DNA of 64,000 nt from Streptomyces sp. Edi2 (GTDB lineage Bacteria > Actinomycetota > Actinomycetes > Streptomycetales > Streptomycetaceae), in the NCBI RefSeq assembly GCF_040253635.1, contig NZ_JBEJGX010000003.1, positions 4,030,001 to 4,094,000 of the forward strand, in the 5' to 3' direction. Shown here piece after piece: positions 1 to 8,162 of this stretch. The position numbers were made by a program, and so were the translations under genes. Position 1 is the stretch's first letter. Each line of letters opens with the position of its first letter. Under the pieces are notes generated by a model that was given only the letters and a program-made list of their open reading frames with translations, was not told the origin of the DNA and did not search any database.

Positions 1-2
1 CG

Positions 3-311
3 GCGGGGCGCGAGGTCCAGTCGTTACGCGGCGACATCAAAAAGGCCCTGGCGAAGCTGGAACAGGAGCAGCAGGGTCTGGGCACCGGCGGCAGTGGCGT
101 GCAGAGCGCTGCGGCACAGCAGGATGTCTACCGCTCCTGGAAGCGGTACCTGGAGGCCCTGAGCGGCCGGTGCGGCGCCGTCCAGGCTCGGATGGAGAAG
201 GCGGGCGGCGAGCTGTACGGGAACGACGCAGCCGTCAAGGGCTCGTTCAGCAAGCTCTCCCAGCAGTACGCGGACACCCCCGCCGTCGGTGGCCGGCAGC
301 AGGGGAAGTGA
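3..311 (+). CDS. C-terminal part of a coiled-coil protein (5' end outside window)
   Basis: The frame is open from base 3 and stops at 309-311, so only the last 102 codons are visible. The product is hydrophilic, rich in Gln, Lys and Ala, and looks alpha-helical, with no membrane segment and no catalytic motif. It ends 8 nt before the DUF1023 hydrolase gene, so the two are probably co-transcribed. In actinobacteria, short helical proteins of the WXG100 or related type often precede DUF1023 effectors. That role is inference here, because the N-terminal half carrying any WxG motif is missing. Confidence 0.7.
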   Translation, partial: AGREVQSLRGDIKKALAKLEQEQQGLGTGGSGVQSAAAQQDVYRSWKRYLEALSGRCGAVQARMEKAGGELYGNDAAVKGSFSKLSQQYADTPAVGGRQQGK

Positions 312-319
312 CCCGAGCC

Positions 320-2119
320 ATGGACTACTCGACGCTCAAGAACCTCAAGACATCCGAGTTCGAGGACGCCGCGGACGGATATCGCGCCGCCAGCCATATG
401 GCGAGTTCAGCCAAGGACGCGCTTGAGCAGCGCATCAACGTCAAGTTACGGGAGTCGCTCTCCGGCGAGGCAGCGGAGGCCGCTCTCACGCAACTCCGCT
501 CGCTGGCACAGGACTTCCACTACACCCAGGTGGAGTGCGGCGTCATCAGCACCGCGCTCAACGCCCTTGCCGCCGACCTGCAAACCGCCAAGAAGAAGCT
601 CGATGCGGCGGTGGCGGATGCGGAGGGCGAGAAATTCACTGTGGGAAACGACGGCTCGGTCACCTACCCGGCAGCGGGTGACGAGTACCGGGGCAAGACC
701 CCGCCGGGTGGCACGGCGAACGGCGTCACGGACGAGACAGCCAAGGCGCTCAACCGGCAGGCGGCCAACTTCGACCCCAACCCCCACTTCGCGCGGGCAC
801 AGGCCTACGCCGACCGCATCACCGCAGCCCTCGAAGAGGCCACAACGGCCGACGAGAAGTGGGCTCCCAAACTGCGCAGACTCAAGGCTGACGACGACCT
901 GACGGTATCGGCCGCGGACTGGGTCGACGCCAAGAAGGACACGGGTGGTGTAAGCGACGGCGCCGAGCGCTATCTGGACAGCGTCAAGGAACCGCCCCAG
1001 CACGGCGCCCCGGAGGACAACGCGGAGTGGTGGAAACACCTGTCCGCGGATGAACGGGACGCCTACATTTCCCTGCATCCCGCGAGCATCGGAGCGATGA
1101 ACGGCCTGCCCGCCGATGCTCGCGACGAGGCCAACCGTACGGTCCTCGCGGAGACGCGTGGCCAGTACGAGGTAAGGCTGGCTGCGCTCACCAAAGCGGA
1201 GCCACCCGAGTTCGAGAGCGTCGGGGCCCGCGGCGACATGAAATACAGCCAGAAGTGGCTGGACTGGCATCACGAGAAGGAGCGCCTGGAGGGGAAGCTG
1301 AAGGGAATGCGGGCCATTCAGGACCGCTTTGACCGGACCGGCCACGACGATCTCCCCGAGGCCTACCTCCTGGGGTTCGACCCCGATGGCGAGGGCAACG
1401 GAAGAGTGATTCTCGCCAACGGAAATCCTGACACAGCTCACCACACCGCTATATACGTCCCTGGCACCAAGTCGGACATCGCCACCATCGGCGAGGACGA
1501 TGGCGACACACCTTCGGACCTCAAACGCAGCGAGTACCTTTGGGGCGAGAGCAACAAGCTCGCCCCGGGGAAGAAGATCTCCACCATCACCTGGCTCGAT
1601 TACGACGCCCCGGACGGTATCTTCACGGAGGCCACGCAGGACAAGTTCGCGGAAAAGGGTGCGCCAAGACTGCTCGATTACCTCGAAGGCAACAGATCGG
1701 CCCATCAGTACGCGACCGGCAGCCACGGCCACACCACTGTCATGGGGCACAGCTACGGCAGCACGCTGATCGGCGATACGGCCAAGACCGCGAGCTGGAA
1801 TGGGGCTTCGATACCTGCAGACGACGTCATGGTCGCCGGCAGCCCCGGCATGCAGGCGGCCCACGCCGCGGACCTCGGTATCGAACCCAAGCACATGTGG
1901 GCGATGGGTGGTGATTGGAGTGACTTGTTCGTCCGCGAGGGTGGTAAGAATGTCGGCCTCGGTGGCGACCGGACCATCCCCACTGATGTGGAATTCGGCG
2001 GAAACATCATGAAGAGCGATGCAGGAGATCATGGCGCTTTTTGGGACAAGGGATCAGTTAGCTTGAAGAACCAGGCAGCCGTCATCACCGGACAGTATCA
2101 AATGGTGGATTATGACTAG
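320..2119 (+). CDS. DUF1023 alpha/beta-hydrolase with ESX-like helical N-terminus
   Basis: A 599-residue protein. The first ~120 residues are a charged, Ala/Leu-rich helical region resembling the WXG100-type export domain of type VII substrates. A polar linker follows, then a C-terminal alpha/beta-hydrolase domain. The nucleophile elbow GHSYGS is visible with Ser478, matching the DUF1023 family. I chose ATG 320 because upstream in-frame codons overlap the preceding gene and read as its shadow. There is no signal peptide, which fits type VII-like secretion or a cytoplasmic role. The stop overlaps the start of the next (lipoprotein) gene by 8 nt, indicating translational coupling. Substrate unknown; lipid ester or peptide hydrolysis is inference from the fold. 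Confidence 0.85.
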   Translation: MDYSTLKNLKTSEFEDAADGYRAASHMASSAKDALEQRINVKLRESLSGEAAEAALTQLRSLAQDFHYTQVECGVISTALNALAADLQTAKKKLDAAVADAEGEKFTVGNDGSVTYPAAGDEYRGKTPPGGTANGVTDETAKALNRQAANFDPNPHFARAQAYADRITAALEEATTADEKWAPKLRRLKADDDLTVSAADWVDAKKDTGGVSDGAERYLDSVKEPPQHGAPEDNAEWWKHLSADERDAYISLHPASIGAMNGLPADARDEANRTVLAETRGQYEVRLAALTKAEPPEFESVGARGDMKYSQKWLDWHHEKERLEGKLKGMRAIQDRFDRTGHDDLPEAYLLGFDPDGEGNGRVILANGNPDTAHHTAIYVPGTKSDIATIGEDDGDTPSDLKRSEYLWGESNKLAPGKKISTITWLDYDAPDGIFTEATQDKFAEKGAPRLLDYLEGNRSAHQYATGSHGHTTVMGHSYGSTLIGDTAKTASWNGASIPADDVMVAGSPGMQAAHAADLGIEPKHMWAMGGDWSDLFVREGGKNVGLGGDRTIPTDVEFGGNIMKSDAGDHGAFWDKGSVSLKNQAAVITGQYQMVDYD

Positions 2120-2618
2120 GCGAATTCCACGAACAATACAGGCACTCTTGACGTGCATGCTGATGGCAGGATGTTCACAAATGAATAAAGATGATCCAAA
2201 AGTGCGAAGCGCCGAGGAAAATAAGGAGAGCACGAAGAGGGCTTCCAGCGAAATCTTGGGTCTCATCGCCTTGAAGGGGAAGCTGGCAGAGTCGGGGCCG
2301 TTCACCATGCCGTGCTCGGGGTACTCGGGGGGCGTGTACAGGGATCACCACCCCTGGAGCCTGTACGACGTTCCGATCGACGACATGAAGGAAGCCATGG
2401 ATCGACTGAGAAAAGGGCTTCCCAGGAAGGGCTGGAAGATCGTCAAGGACGGCTTTGACGGTAGCCCATCAAAAGCTCCGCAGATCGTAGCGAACTCCAA
2501 GGGTGAAGAATTCTCCGTCGACATCAGGCTACACGACCAGCGAAAGTATGGAAAAGACCCCTCTTTCATCGAAGTCACACTCGAATCCGCTTGCTTCAAG
2601 ACCGAGAAGCCCGACTAA
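2112..2618 (+). CDS. Small lipoprotein coupled to the DUF1023 hydrolase
   Basis: A 168-residue protein with a short basic N-terminus, a hydrophobic core and a lipobox LMAGC with the lipidated Cys at position 21, so it should be anchored on the outer face of the membrane. The mature part has no domain I recognise and contains a few Cys (for example in MPCSGYSGG). The gene starts inside the hydrolase gene (8-nt overlap) and is somewhat less GC-rich than its neighbours. Because it is coupled to a putative exported hydrolase, a partner or immunity-type role is possible, but this is inference only. Confidence 0.8.
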   Translation: MTRRIPRTIQALLTCMLMAGCSQMNKDDPKVRSAEENKESTKRASSEILGLIALKGKLAESGPFTMPCSGYSGGVYRDHHPWSLYDVPIDDMKEAMDRLRKGLPRKGWKIVKDGFDGSPSKAPQIVANSKGEEFSVDIRLHDQRKYGKDPSFIEVTLESACFKTEKPD

Positions 2619-2715
2619 GGGTTGCCCCCGGACGGCCGCGTCGACGAGGGCCCATGACTGTGCCGACTTGCGATGGAGTATCGACACCAGGCCAGCCACT
2701 GTCGGGCAGTGCCCA

Positions 2716-2743
2716 TGACGAAGTGATCACGGAAAGTGCTCAC
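2716..2743. promoter_or_regulatory. Split copy of the TGACGAAGTGCTCAC motif upstream of the zinc-finger gene
   Basis: TGACGAAGTG at 2716-2725 and AAGTGCTCAC at 2734-2743 are separated by 8 nt and lie just upstream of the ATG at 2752. Joined at their shared AAGTG they would give the 15-mer present as a reverse complement at 4417-4431 in front of the WhiJ-cluster gene. A shared regulator, for instance the XRE protein at 3489-4346, is inference. Confidence 0.35.
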
Positions 2744-2751
2744 ATGACAAC

Positions 2752-2913
2752 ATGGAGCGGCCTACCTTGGGCAAGATGAGCGAGGACATGCCCCCGCAGA
2801 AGCCCTGCCCCGACTGTGGCGGCCAAGGCACCGTGGAGTGGGAGACGCCGATGGGCGATGCGGTCACCACGCAGTGTTCCGGGTGCGGTGGCACCGGAAC
2901 CGTCCTGGCGTAG
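2752..2913 (+). CDS. 53-residue DnaJ-type zinc-finger mini-protein
   Basis: A very short protein with two CxxCxGxG motifs, CPDCGGQG and CSGCGGTG, about 25 residues apart. This is the zinc-centre pattern of the DnaJ cysteine-rich domain, without J-domain or substrate-binding domains. One zinc ion bound by four Cys is expected. ATG 2752 gives 53 residues; ATG 2776 would give 45 and keep both motifs. The next gene, another Cys-rich zinc protein, begins 17 nt after the stop, suggesting an operon. Function unknown. Such mini zinc proteins occur widely in Streptomyces genomes, and a chaperone accessory or regulatory role is possible. Confidence 0.75.
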   Translation: MERPTLGKMSEDMPPQKPCPDCGGQGTVEWETPMGDAVTTQCSGCGGTGTVLA

Positions 2914-2930
2914 AGGAGGCGGAGGCAGGC

Positions 2931-3242
2931 GTGGCGGCCTTCGAGAGGAACGGCAAGCCGGTCGGCCTGGACGCGCAGTACGTCGACCGGCTTCCGTGCG
3001 CGACCTGCGGGATACGGTCGATGAAACTGCCCGGTCAGCAGGGCGGGTTGTGCATCCCCTGCTATGCGGATGAGTGCGCGACCGCGGGGCGCCGCGCGGC
3101 GACGGCCGGCGCGTGGGTGGCGGCCAGCTTTGTGGGCGACCCCTGCCTGGCGTGCGGGTCGCGGTCCGTGGACGCCAATGGGTGGGCGTTCTGGTGCAAC
3201 TCGTGTGAGATGCAGACGGCTGTGGCCCTGCCCCCGACGTAA
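2931..3242 (+). CDS. Small double zinc-ribbon protein
   Basis: A 103-residue protein from GTG 2931, preceded by GGAGGC. Four CxxC knuckles are visible: Cys23/26, Cys41/44, Cys72/75 and Cys89/92. They form two zinc ribbons joined by an Ala-rich helix. There is no catalytic motif or membrane segment. It follows the DnaJ-type zinc mini-protein by 17 nt and the two probably form an operon. The ribbons could bind nucleic acid or protein; I do not recognise a named family. Confidence 0.75.
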   Translation: MAAFERNGKPVGLDAQYVDRLPCATCGIRSMKLPGQQGGLCIPCYADECATAGRRAATAGAWVAASFVGDPCLACGSRSVDANGWAFWCNSCEMQTAVALPPT

Positions 3243-3292
3243 GAGCGGAGCCCGTGCGGACGAGGGGCAGGGCGATGTTGCCGGACGCGCCC

Positions 3293-3508
3293 TCAGACGC
3301 CGAGCGAGTCGGCTTTGACGGCCGTGACGAAGCGCCTCCAGGCGACGGCGCGGACGATAAGGGCCGGGCCTTCGGGCACCTTGGAGTCCCGTACGGGGAC
3401 GAGGCCGGGGAAGTCGTCGGCGACCTCCAGACATTCGCCGCCGTCACCATTGCTGTAGCTGCTCTTCCGCCAACATGCGGCACTCAAGTCAAGGGTTTTG
3501 CTGGCCAT
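3293..3508 (-). CDS. DUF397 domain protein
   Basis: A 71-residue protein with the DUF397 signature: a WRKSSYSNGDGGECLEVA-type motif near residues 13-30, a DSK motif in the middle, and a final segment matching the W..F...V pattern. DUF397 proteins are encoded next to WhiJ-like DUF5753 XRE regulators in Streptomyces and are thought to antagonise or modulate them. The start codon lies 20 nt inside the upstream regulator gene, so the two are translationally coupled. No DNA-binding or enzymatic motif is visible. Confidence 0.9.
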   Translation of the reverse strand: MASKTLDLSAACWRKSSYSNGDGGECLEVADDFPGLVPVRDSKVPEGPALIVRAVAWRRFVTAVKADSLGV

Positions 3509-4346
3509 TTCGATAATCCTCAGCCGCTTCTTCGATGATGGCGAGGGACGCCTCCGGTGGCAGTGCGGCGGCCCTGAGACGATCGTATGCCTTCCGGTAC
3601 TGCTGCACGAGGGCCGGATCGTCGAAGGTCTGGCCGTGGTAGGGCCCCTCCGTGTACATCAGCGGCGGTTCGTCATCGAACTCCATGAACATGAGCGACA
3701 GTTCCATGAAGGGGCGAGTCGGGGCATTACACGGCAGGATCTGTGGAAAGACGCGCCGACGCCGCACTAAGCCGGCGATCTGGTCGAGCTGTTCGGCCAT
3801 CTCCGAAGGCGCCAGAAGCGGGTCCGCGCCTCGCACCAGAGACTCATGGAGGATGACCCAGTACTCCAGCTTCTTCGGAGCGTCGAAGAGCTTGGCCCGC
3901 TGCAACCGGGCCCGGACCTTCACCTCGACCTCCTCCGGCAGGTCGAGGGGGTGCGTGGAGTGGATGACCGCCCGCGCGTACGCCCCGGTCTGCAGCAGAC
4001 CGGGGATGAGCGCATTGCTCCACCGTTCGATGACCCGAGCCCGCGTCTCCGCCTCCGCAATCGGAGCGAAGTACTCGGCGTGCGCACCCCGCCTCGCCTT
4101 GCGTACGTCCTCACATCGCCGCTCGAAGAACCCATCGGTCTCCAAGACCCGGTCCACATGCCGAGCCAGTTCCAGCGGCATCCGCCGCGTAGCGCGCTCG
4201 ATCTCGCTCAGGTAACTCGGCCCGAAGAAGCTGCCGTTGGCCGTCTCCTGGAGAGTCCGGCCCGCCGCCTCCCGCTTCCAGCGCAGCTCGGCGCCGTAGA
4301 AGGCGGGGACGCTCGCCGATCCGTCAACGTCTTTGCGTGCAGGCAT
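3489..4346 (-). CDS. WhiJ-like XRE-family transcriptional regulator (HTH + DUF5753)
   Basis: A 285-residue protein. An N-terminal helix-turn-helix covers roughly residues 18-75 (motif with GPSYLSEIERATR), followed by a long DUF5753 domain that includes the typical LIPGLLQT and YARAV segments. This is the Streptomyces WhiJ architecture, a family that represses developmental genes. It overlaps the downstream DUF397 gene, and an ATPase gene is divergently placed at 4674, the usual three-part WhiJ-type cluster. The 112-bp divergent promoter region carries a perfect 12-bp palindrome at 4403-4414, a likely operator (inference). Confidence 0.9.
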   Translation of the reverse strand: MPARKDVDGSASVPAFYGAELRWKREAAGRTLQETANGSFFGPSYLSEIERATRRMPLELARHVDRVLETDGFFERRCEDVRKARRGAHAEYFAPIAEAETRARVIERWSNALIPGLLQTGAYARAVIHSTHPLDLPEEVEVKVRARLQRAKLFDAPKKLEYWVILHESLVRGADPLLAPSEMAEQLDQIAGLVRRRRVFPQILPCNAPTRPFMELSLMFMEFDDEPPLMYTEGPYHGQTFDDPALVQQYRKAYDRLRAAALPPEASLAIIEEAAEDYRNGQQNP

Positions 4347-4402
4347 GGTTCACCGTTCCACGGTTCGCGCAGTGGGGTCCGAACCCCTTCCACGCTACGC
4401 CC

Positions 4403-4414
4403 CGTGACGTCACG
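4403..4414. promoter_or_regulatory. Perfect 12-bp palindrome in the divergent WhiJ-cluster promoter
   Basis: CGTGACGTCACG is an exact palindrome centred between the XRE regulator (start 4346) and the gene at 4459. Its position suggests an operator of the XRE regulator controlling both directions. A weaker GGGGT-N4-ACCCC inverted repeat lies near 4372-4385. Confidence 0.4.
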
Positions 4415-4416
4415 CT

Positions 4417-4431
4417 GTGAGCACTTCGTCA
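4417..4431. promoter_or_regulatory. GTGAGCACTTCGTCA motif, shared with position 2716-2743
   Basis: This 15-mer is the reverse complement of TGACGAAGTGCTCAC. A split form lies upstream of the zinc mini-protein gene at 2752. Both sites are in leader regions, 10-40 nt before a start codon, so a common regulator is plausible. Confidence 0.35.
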
Positions 4432-4458
4432 CCATGCGCACAGGAAGGCGTACGCCCC

Positions 4459-4677
4459 ATGCCCAGCCACCTCCACCACGACGACGACGTGCAGGACTGC
4501 ACCGAGCTGCTGCGTAGCGCGCTCAGGGACAACGGGATCACGCTGCCGTCCCTCGGGATCGACCTGCCGGGGTTCGCCGGCAGTTACGCGGTGCCGCTTG
4601 TCGCGCTCGGTAACTGCAACACGGCCACCGCCCGCAAGCTGGCCGAGGCGCTTCGTAAGGCGGCGGCCGCGCGATGA
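4459..4677 (+). CDS. Small hypothetical protein of the WhiJ-type cluster
   Basis: A 72-residue protein. I chose ATG 4459 because AGGAAGG lies 10 nt upstream; an earlier GTG/ATG would read through the promoter motif region. The product has an acidic His/Asp-rich N-terminus and a C-terminal Ala-rich helix, with LPSLGIDLPG and VPLVALGNCNT segments in between. Small proteins of this type commonly sit before the anti-sigma-like ATPase in such clusters. The stop overlaps the next start in an ATGA, so the two are coupled. Function unknown. Confidence 0.75.
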   Translation: MPSHLHHDDDVQDCTELLRSALRDNGITLPSLGIDLPGFAGSYAVPLVALGNCNTATARKLAEALRKAAAAR

Positions 4678-5084
4678 GCACGTCTTCCGAGCCCTCTTCC
4701 AGGCCGCTCACGCTGGAGCTGCTTGCCCTGCCCAAGGAAGTGCCTGTGCTCCGGCGCACCGTGCGCGAGCACCTGGGCGGGCCGTGCGCCGAGGTACAGC
4801 TCTGTGTCAGCGAAATAGTGGGAAATGTGATCCGGCACGTCGGGGAGGGCACCCCGGTCGTCGTCCGCGTCATCGGCGGGGCCGCCGACAGCATCCGGGT
4901 GGAGGTCACCGACCCCGACGCGCGGGCGCTGCCCGTGCTGCTGCGGGCGGGCGGCGACGACGAGCGCGGGCGGGGCCTGGCCCTGATGGAGGCCGTCTCG
5001 CTGCGGTGGGGGGTGCGGCGGGAGGGCGCCTGCAAGACCGTGTGGTGCGAGGTCGGGCGGCCCTGCGAGGTCAGCCGGGCGTAA
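4674..5084 (+). CDS. Anti-sigma-factor-type ATP-binding protein (HATPase_c_2)
   Basis: A 136-residue GHKL-fold ATPase domain of the RsbW/SpoIIAB class with no other domain. The N-box segment CVSEIVGNVIRHVG lies near residues 42-55 and the glycine-rich ATP-lid segment RGRGLALMEAVS near residues 98-110. Such proteins bind sigma factors or antagonists, or act as the ATPase partner in Streptomyces WhiJ-type clusters. The start overlaps the previous stop (ATGA). A strong terminator follows 24 nt after the stop. The target protein is not identifiable from sequence. Confidence 0.85.
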   Translation: MSTSSEPSSRPLTLELLALPKEVPVLRRTVREHLGGPCAEVQLCVSEIVGNVIRHVGEGTPVVVRVIGGAADSIRVEVTDPDARALPVLLRAGGDDERGRGLALMEAVSLRWGVRREGACKTVWCEVGRPCEVSRA

Positions 5085-5107
5085 AACGCCACGACAACGC
5101 ACGTCAG

Positions 5108-5144
5108 ACCCCGTGCCACCTCCCCCACAGAGGTGACACGGGGT
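5108..5144. terminator. Bidirectional stem-loop terminator
   Basis: Two 14-nt arms, 5108-5121 and 5131-5144, pair with a single mismatch around a 9-nt loop. It lies between the ATPase gene (+) and the acyl-CoA ligase gene (-), which converge here, so it can end both transcripts. Confidence 0.75.
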
Positions 5145-5185
5145 TCCAGTTTGACGCGCCGGGGGCTCGGGCTCCAGAGCAGGGG

Positions 5186-7168
5186 TCACCTGCTTTCGTA
5201 AAGGCCCGCTATGTCTTTGGCGAAATCGCGCGTGACGGCGGCGCGGCGGAGCTTCAGGGAGGGGGTGAGATGTCCGGTTTCCTCGGTGAAGTCCACCGGG
5301 AGGACGGCGAAGCGGCGGATGGATTCGGCCCGGGAGACCAGTTCGTTGGCGTCGTCGACGGCGCGCTGGAGGTCGGCGAGCAGGATCTCGTCGTGGACCA
5401 GGCGCTCCAGCGGCAGATCCTGCTTCTTGTTCATCTGGCACCAGTGGGCGAGGCCGTCCGGTTCGAGCGTGATCAAAGCGGTGATGTAGGGGCGGTTGTC
5501 GCCGAGGACCAGGCACTGGCCGACGAGGGGGTGCGAGCGGAGGCGGTCCTCCAGGGGGGCCGGGGCGACGTTCTTGCCGCCCGTGGTCACCAGGATCTCC
5601 TTCTTGCGGCCGGTGATGGTGAGGTAGCCGTCGGCGTCGAGGGCACCGAGGTCGCCGGTGGCCAGCCAGCCCTGATCGGTGACGGGGCGGGCCGCGCCGA
5701 GGGCCGCGTCCCAGTAGCCGGAGAAGACATGGCCGCCACGGACCAGGATCTCGCCGTCCTCGGCGATGCGGACCGCGGTGCCGGGCAGCGGCCAGCCGAC
5801 CGTGCCGATGCGGGGCCGCAGGGGCGGGGTGACGGTCGTCGCGGCCGTCGTCTCCGTCAGGCCGTAGCCCTCGAAGATCTCGATGCCGGCGCCGGTGTAG
5901 AAGGCGGCGAGGCGGTGGCCGAGGGGCGAGCCGCCGCTGAGGATGTAGCGGACCTTGCCGCCTAGGGCCGCGCGGATACGGCGGTAGACGAGCGGGTCGT
6001 AGAACTTGCGGGCGGCTTTGAGGGCGACCCCGGGGCCGGAGCCCGTGCCGTGCTCCTTGGCTTCCACCGCCTCGCCGTACGAGCGGGCGATACGGGCCGC
6101 GCGGTCGAAGGAGGCGGCGCGGCCCATCTTCTCCGCGGTGGCCCGGCCCGTGTTGTAGACCTTCTCCAGGACGTACGGGATGCCGAGGAGGAAGGTCGGC
6201 CGGAAGCCTGCCAGGTCGGCCAGCAGGTCGTCGGTCTGGAGGCTGGGGGCGTGGCCGAGGCGGACCCGGGCGCGCAGGGCGCCGACGGCGACCATGCGGC
6301 CGAAAACGTGCGAGAGCGGCAGGAAGAGGAGGGTGGAGGCGGGCTCCTCGCTGACCGACTTGAAAACGGGGTGGAGGAGTTCGACGGCGTTGTCGACCTC
6401 GGCGAAGAAGTTGGCGTGGGTGAGGGCGCAGCCCTTGGGGCGGCCCGTGGTGCCCGAGGTGTAGATGAGCGTGGCGAGGTCGTACGGGCCGGTGGCGGCA
6501 CGGCGCTCGTCCACCACCGAGTCCGGCAGGGCGCGGCCCTCGGCGACGAGTTGGGCGACGGCGCCGGTGTTGAACTGCCAGAGGTGGTCGAGGCCCGGAA
6601 GCTCGGCGCGCAGGCCGCTGATCAGGCGGGTCTCCTCGACGTTCTCCACGACGCAGGCGCGGGCGCCGGAGTCGTGCAGGATCCATTGCGCCTGGCGGGC
6701 GGAGGACGTCGGGTAGAGGGGGACGGTGACCAGGCCGGCCGCCCAGGCGGCGAAGTCGATGAGGGTCCACTCGTAGGTCGTACGGGCCATGATCGCGAGC
6801 CGGTCGCCCGGGCGGAGGCCGAGCGCGATCAGCCCCTTGGCGACCGCGCGCACCTCGACGGCGAACTCCGCCGCGGTGATGTCGCGCCAGGTGCCGCTGG
6901 GCTGCTTACGTGCCAGGACGACGTCGGCGGGGGCCTCGACGGCGTTGTGGAACGGGAGATCGCCGAGCGAGCCGCTGTGGACGGGCGGGGCGAGTGCCGG
7001 GACGTAGACCTCGCGGACCGTGCCGTTCAGCAGGGTTTTTTGGGGTTCTACGAGGGTGGGGCCGGTGGGGTTGGTACGGCCGGTGGGGGCGGTGGTGGCA
7101 GGCGCGGCAGTGGGAGTGTCGGCCGGGTGGACGGGTGAGGTGGGGGGTGCACTTTCCTGGTTGGACAC
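5186..7168 (-). CDS. Long-chain fatty-acid--CoA ligase (AMP-forming)
   Basis: A 660-residue adenylate-forming enzyme that activates fatty acids with ATP and CoA. The P-loop-like motif YTSGTTGRPKG is at residues 236-246. Further motifs GYGLTETTA and TGDLGALDADGYLTITGRKKE complete the ANL signature, with a C-terminal lid domain. GTG 7168 was chosen because GAGGA lies 6 nt upstream; longer in-frame starts run into Pro-rich, non-conserved sequence. The first ~45 residues are Pro/Thr-rich and probably disordered. The nearly 1 kb upstream is non-coding and contains a palindrome (7701-7714) matching one in front of the neighbouring tetR-type gene, so TetR control of this gene is likely but inferred. 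Confidence 0.9.
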   Translation of the reverse strand: MSNQESAPPTSPVHPADTPTAAPATTAPTGRTNPTGPTLVEPQKTLLNGTVREVYVPALAPPVHSGSLGDLPFHNAVEAPADVVLARKQPSGTWRDITAAEFAVEVRAVAKGLIALGLRPGDRLAIMARTTYEWTLIDFAAWAAGLVTVPLYPTSSARQAQWILHDSGARACVVENVEETRLISGLRAELPGLDHLWQFNTGAVAQLVAEGRALPDSVVDERRAATGPYDLATLIYTSGTTGRPKGCALTHANFFAEVDNAVELLHPVFKSVSEEPASTLLFLPLSHVFGRMVAVGALRARVRLGHAPSLQTDDLLADLAGFRPTFLLGIPYVLEKVYNTGRATAEKMGRAASFDRAARIARSYGEAVEAKEHGTGSGPGVALKAARKFYDPLVYRRIRAALGGKVRYILSGGSPLGHRLAAFYTGAGIEIFEGYGLTETTAATTVTPPLRPRIGTVGWPLPGTAVRIAEDGEILVRGGHVFSGYWDAALGAARPVTDQGWLATGDLGALDADGYLTITGRKKEILVTTGGKNVAPAPLEDRLRSHPLVGQCLVLGDNRPYITALITLEPDGLAHWCQMNKKQDLPLERLVHDEILLADLQRAVDDANELVSRAESIRRFAVLPVDFTEETGHLTPSLKLRRAAVTRDFAKDIAGLYESR

Positions 7169-8162
7169 GAGCGGGTCCTCGTTTCTCCTGTGGAGTGCGG
7201 GGAGGGGGGAGGAGTGAAGGGGGGGAAGGGGCGAAGGGGGGAATGCAGGGGTGCGGAGGGGTTCGTCGACGGGCTGCTTACGGGGCTCTTGGCTTATGGG
7301 GCTCGTGCAGGACGGCGGGGTCGCGCAAGGGCCGTCCATGGGGCCACGATTGGCCATGCCGGGGGCCCGTCGTAGCCGGCCAGGGCCGCAAACGCCGTGG
7401 GGGCGGTGGGTAAGAGAGGTGGAGGGGGTCGCGCCCCCTCGGGCAGCGGCGGACGAAGCCGGCGCCGTGGGCCGCGCCGTGTCCAGTGCCGTGCCCTGTG
7501 CCCGGCCCGTCCGTGGTGTCGGACTGCCGGACTGCCCTGCGTCATCGCGGCGTTGGGGACGTCAGGTCCGGACACCCGTGTGAGCAGGGGGCGTTACGGC
7601 GGCGCAGGAGCGGCGATAACAGCCGATGGCGGCAGGCTCGCCCCCGGCGGTGGTATCCGTGGAACACATCCTCGCCCCAGCTTCTGACCCGACAGTAACC
7701 TTACTTCGAAGTAAATCTACGCGAGGACCGGGAGTTGGCCAATGGCCGTAACTCCCTTGATCTCGGCAATTCCGGGCCCGGCCGCACACCGACCAACCCA
7801 TCGGGCCACCCCGTCGGCTGCCCGTCGGCCGCCTGTCGGCCGCCCCTCGGCCGCCCCTCGGCCGCCGCTTCGTCGGCCTCGCCCCTGACCGTCCCGGTCT
7901 GCCGCAGCCCGCACGGCCCTCCCCCGGGCCCGCCCGCCTGAGACGGATCCGGATCCGGAGCAGCCGGCCTGAGCCGGAACCGGAGGCCGCCCGAGCCCGG
8001 GTCCCAGCCCCATCCCCATCCCCAGCCCGGACCCGGGCCACCGAAGCCCAAGTTGAGCGGCACCCACCCAGCGCCCCGGCACCAGACCAGAGGCGCCAGC
8101 CCAGGGGCGACAGGGAGGCGAGCCCGGCCAGGAAGCCGCGTCGGGCCGGACCGCCGTCCGCC
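7169..8162. other. 994-bp non-coding, low-complexity interval
   Basis: No frame here has convincing start, codon use or family match. The sequence is G-rich at the left and C-rich at the right, with short imperfect repeats of GGCCGCCCCTC near 7835-7865. The only clear signal is the TTACTTCGAAGTAA palindrome at 7701-7714. It is the shared upstream/downstream region of the acyl-CoA ligase and the TetR gene, both reading leftward. Confidence 0.6.
7701..7714. promoter_or_regulatory. Perfect palindromic operator TTACTTCGAAGTAA
   Basis: An exact 14-bp palindrome of low GC in a very GC-rich region. The same TTACT-N4-AGTAA pattern recurs at 8894-8907, directly upstream of the TetR gene. It is most simply read as a TetR operator controlling the acyl-CoA ligase gene to its left. 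Confidence 0.6.
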
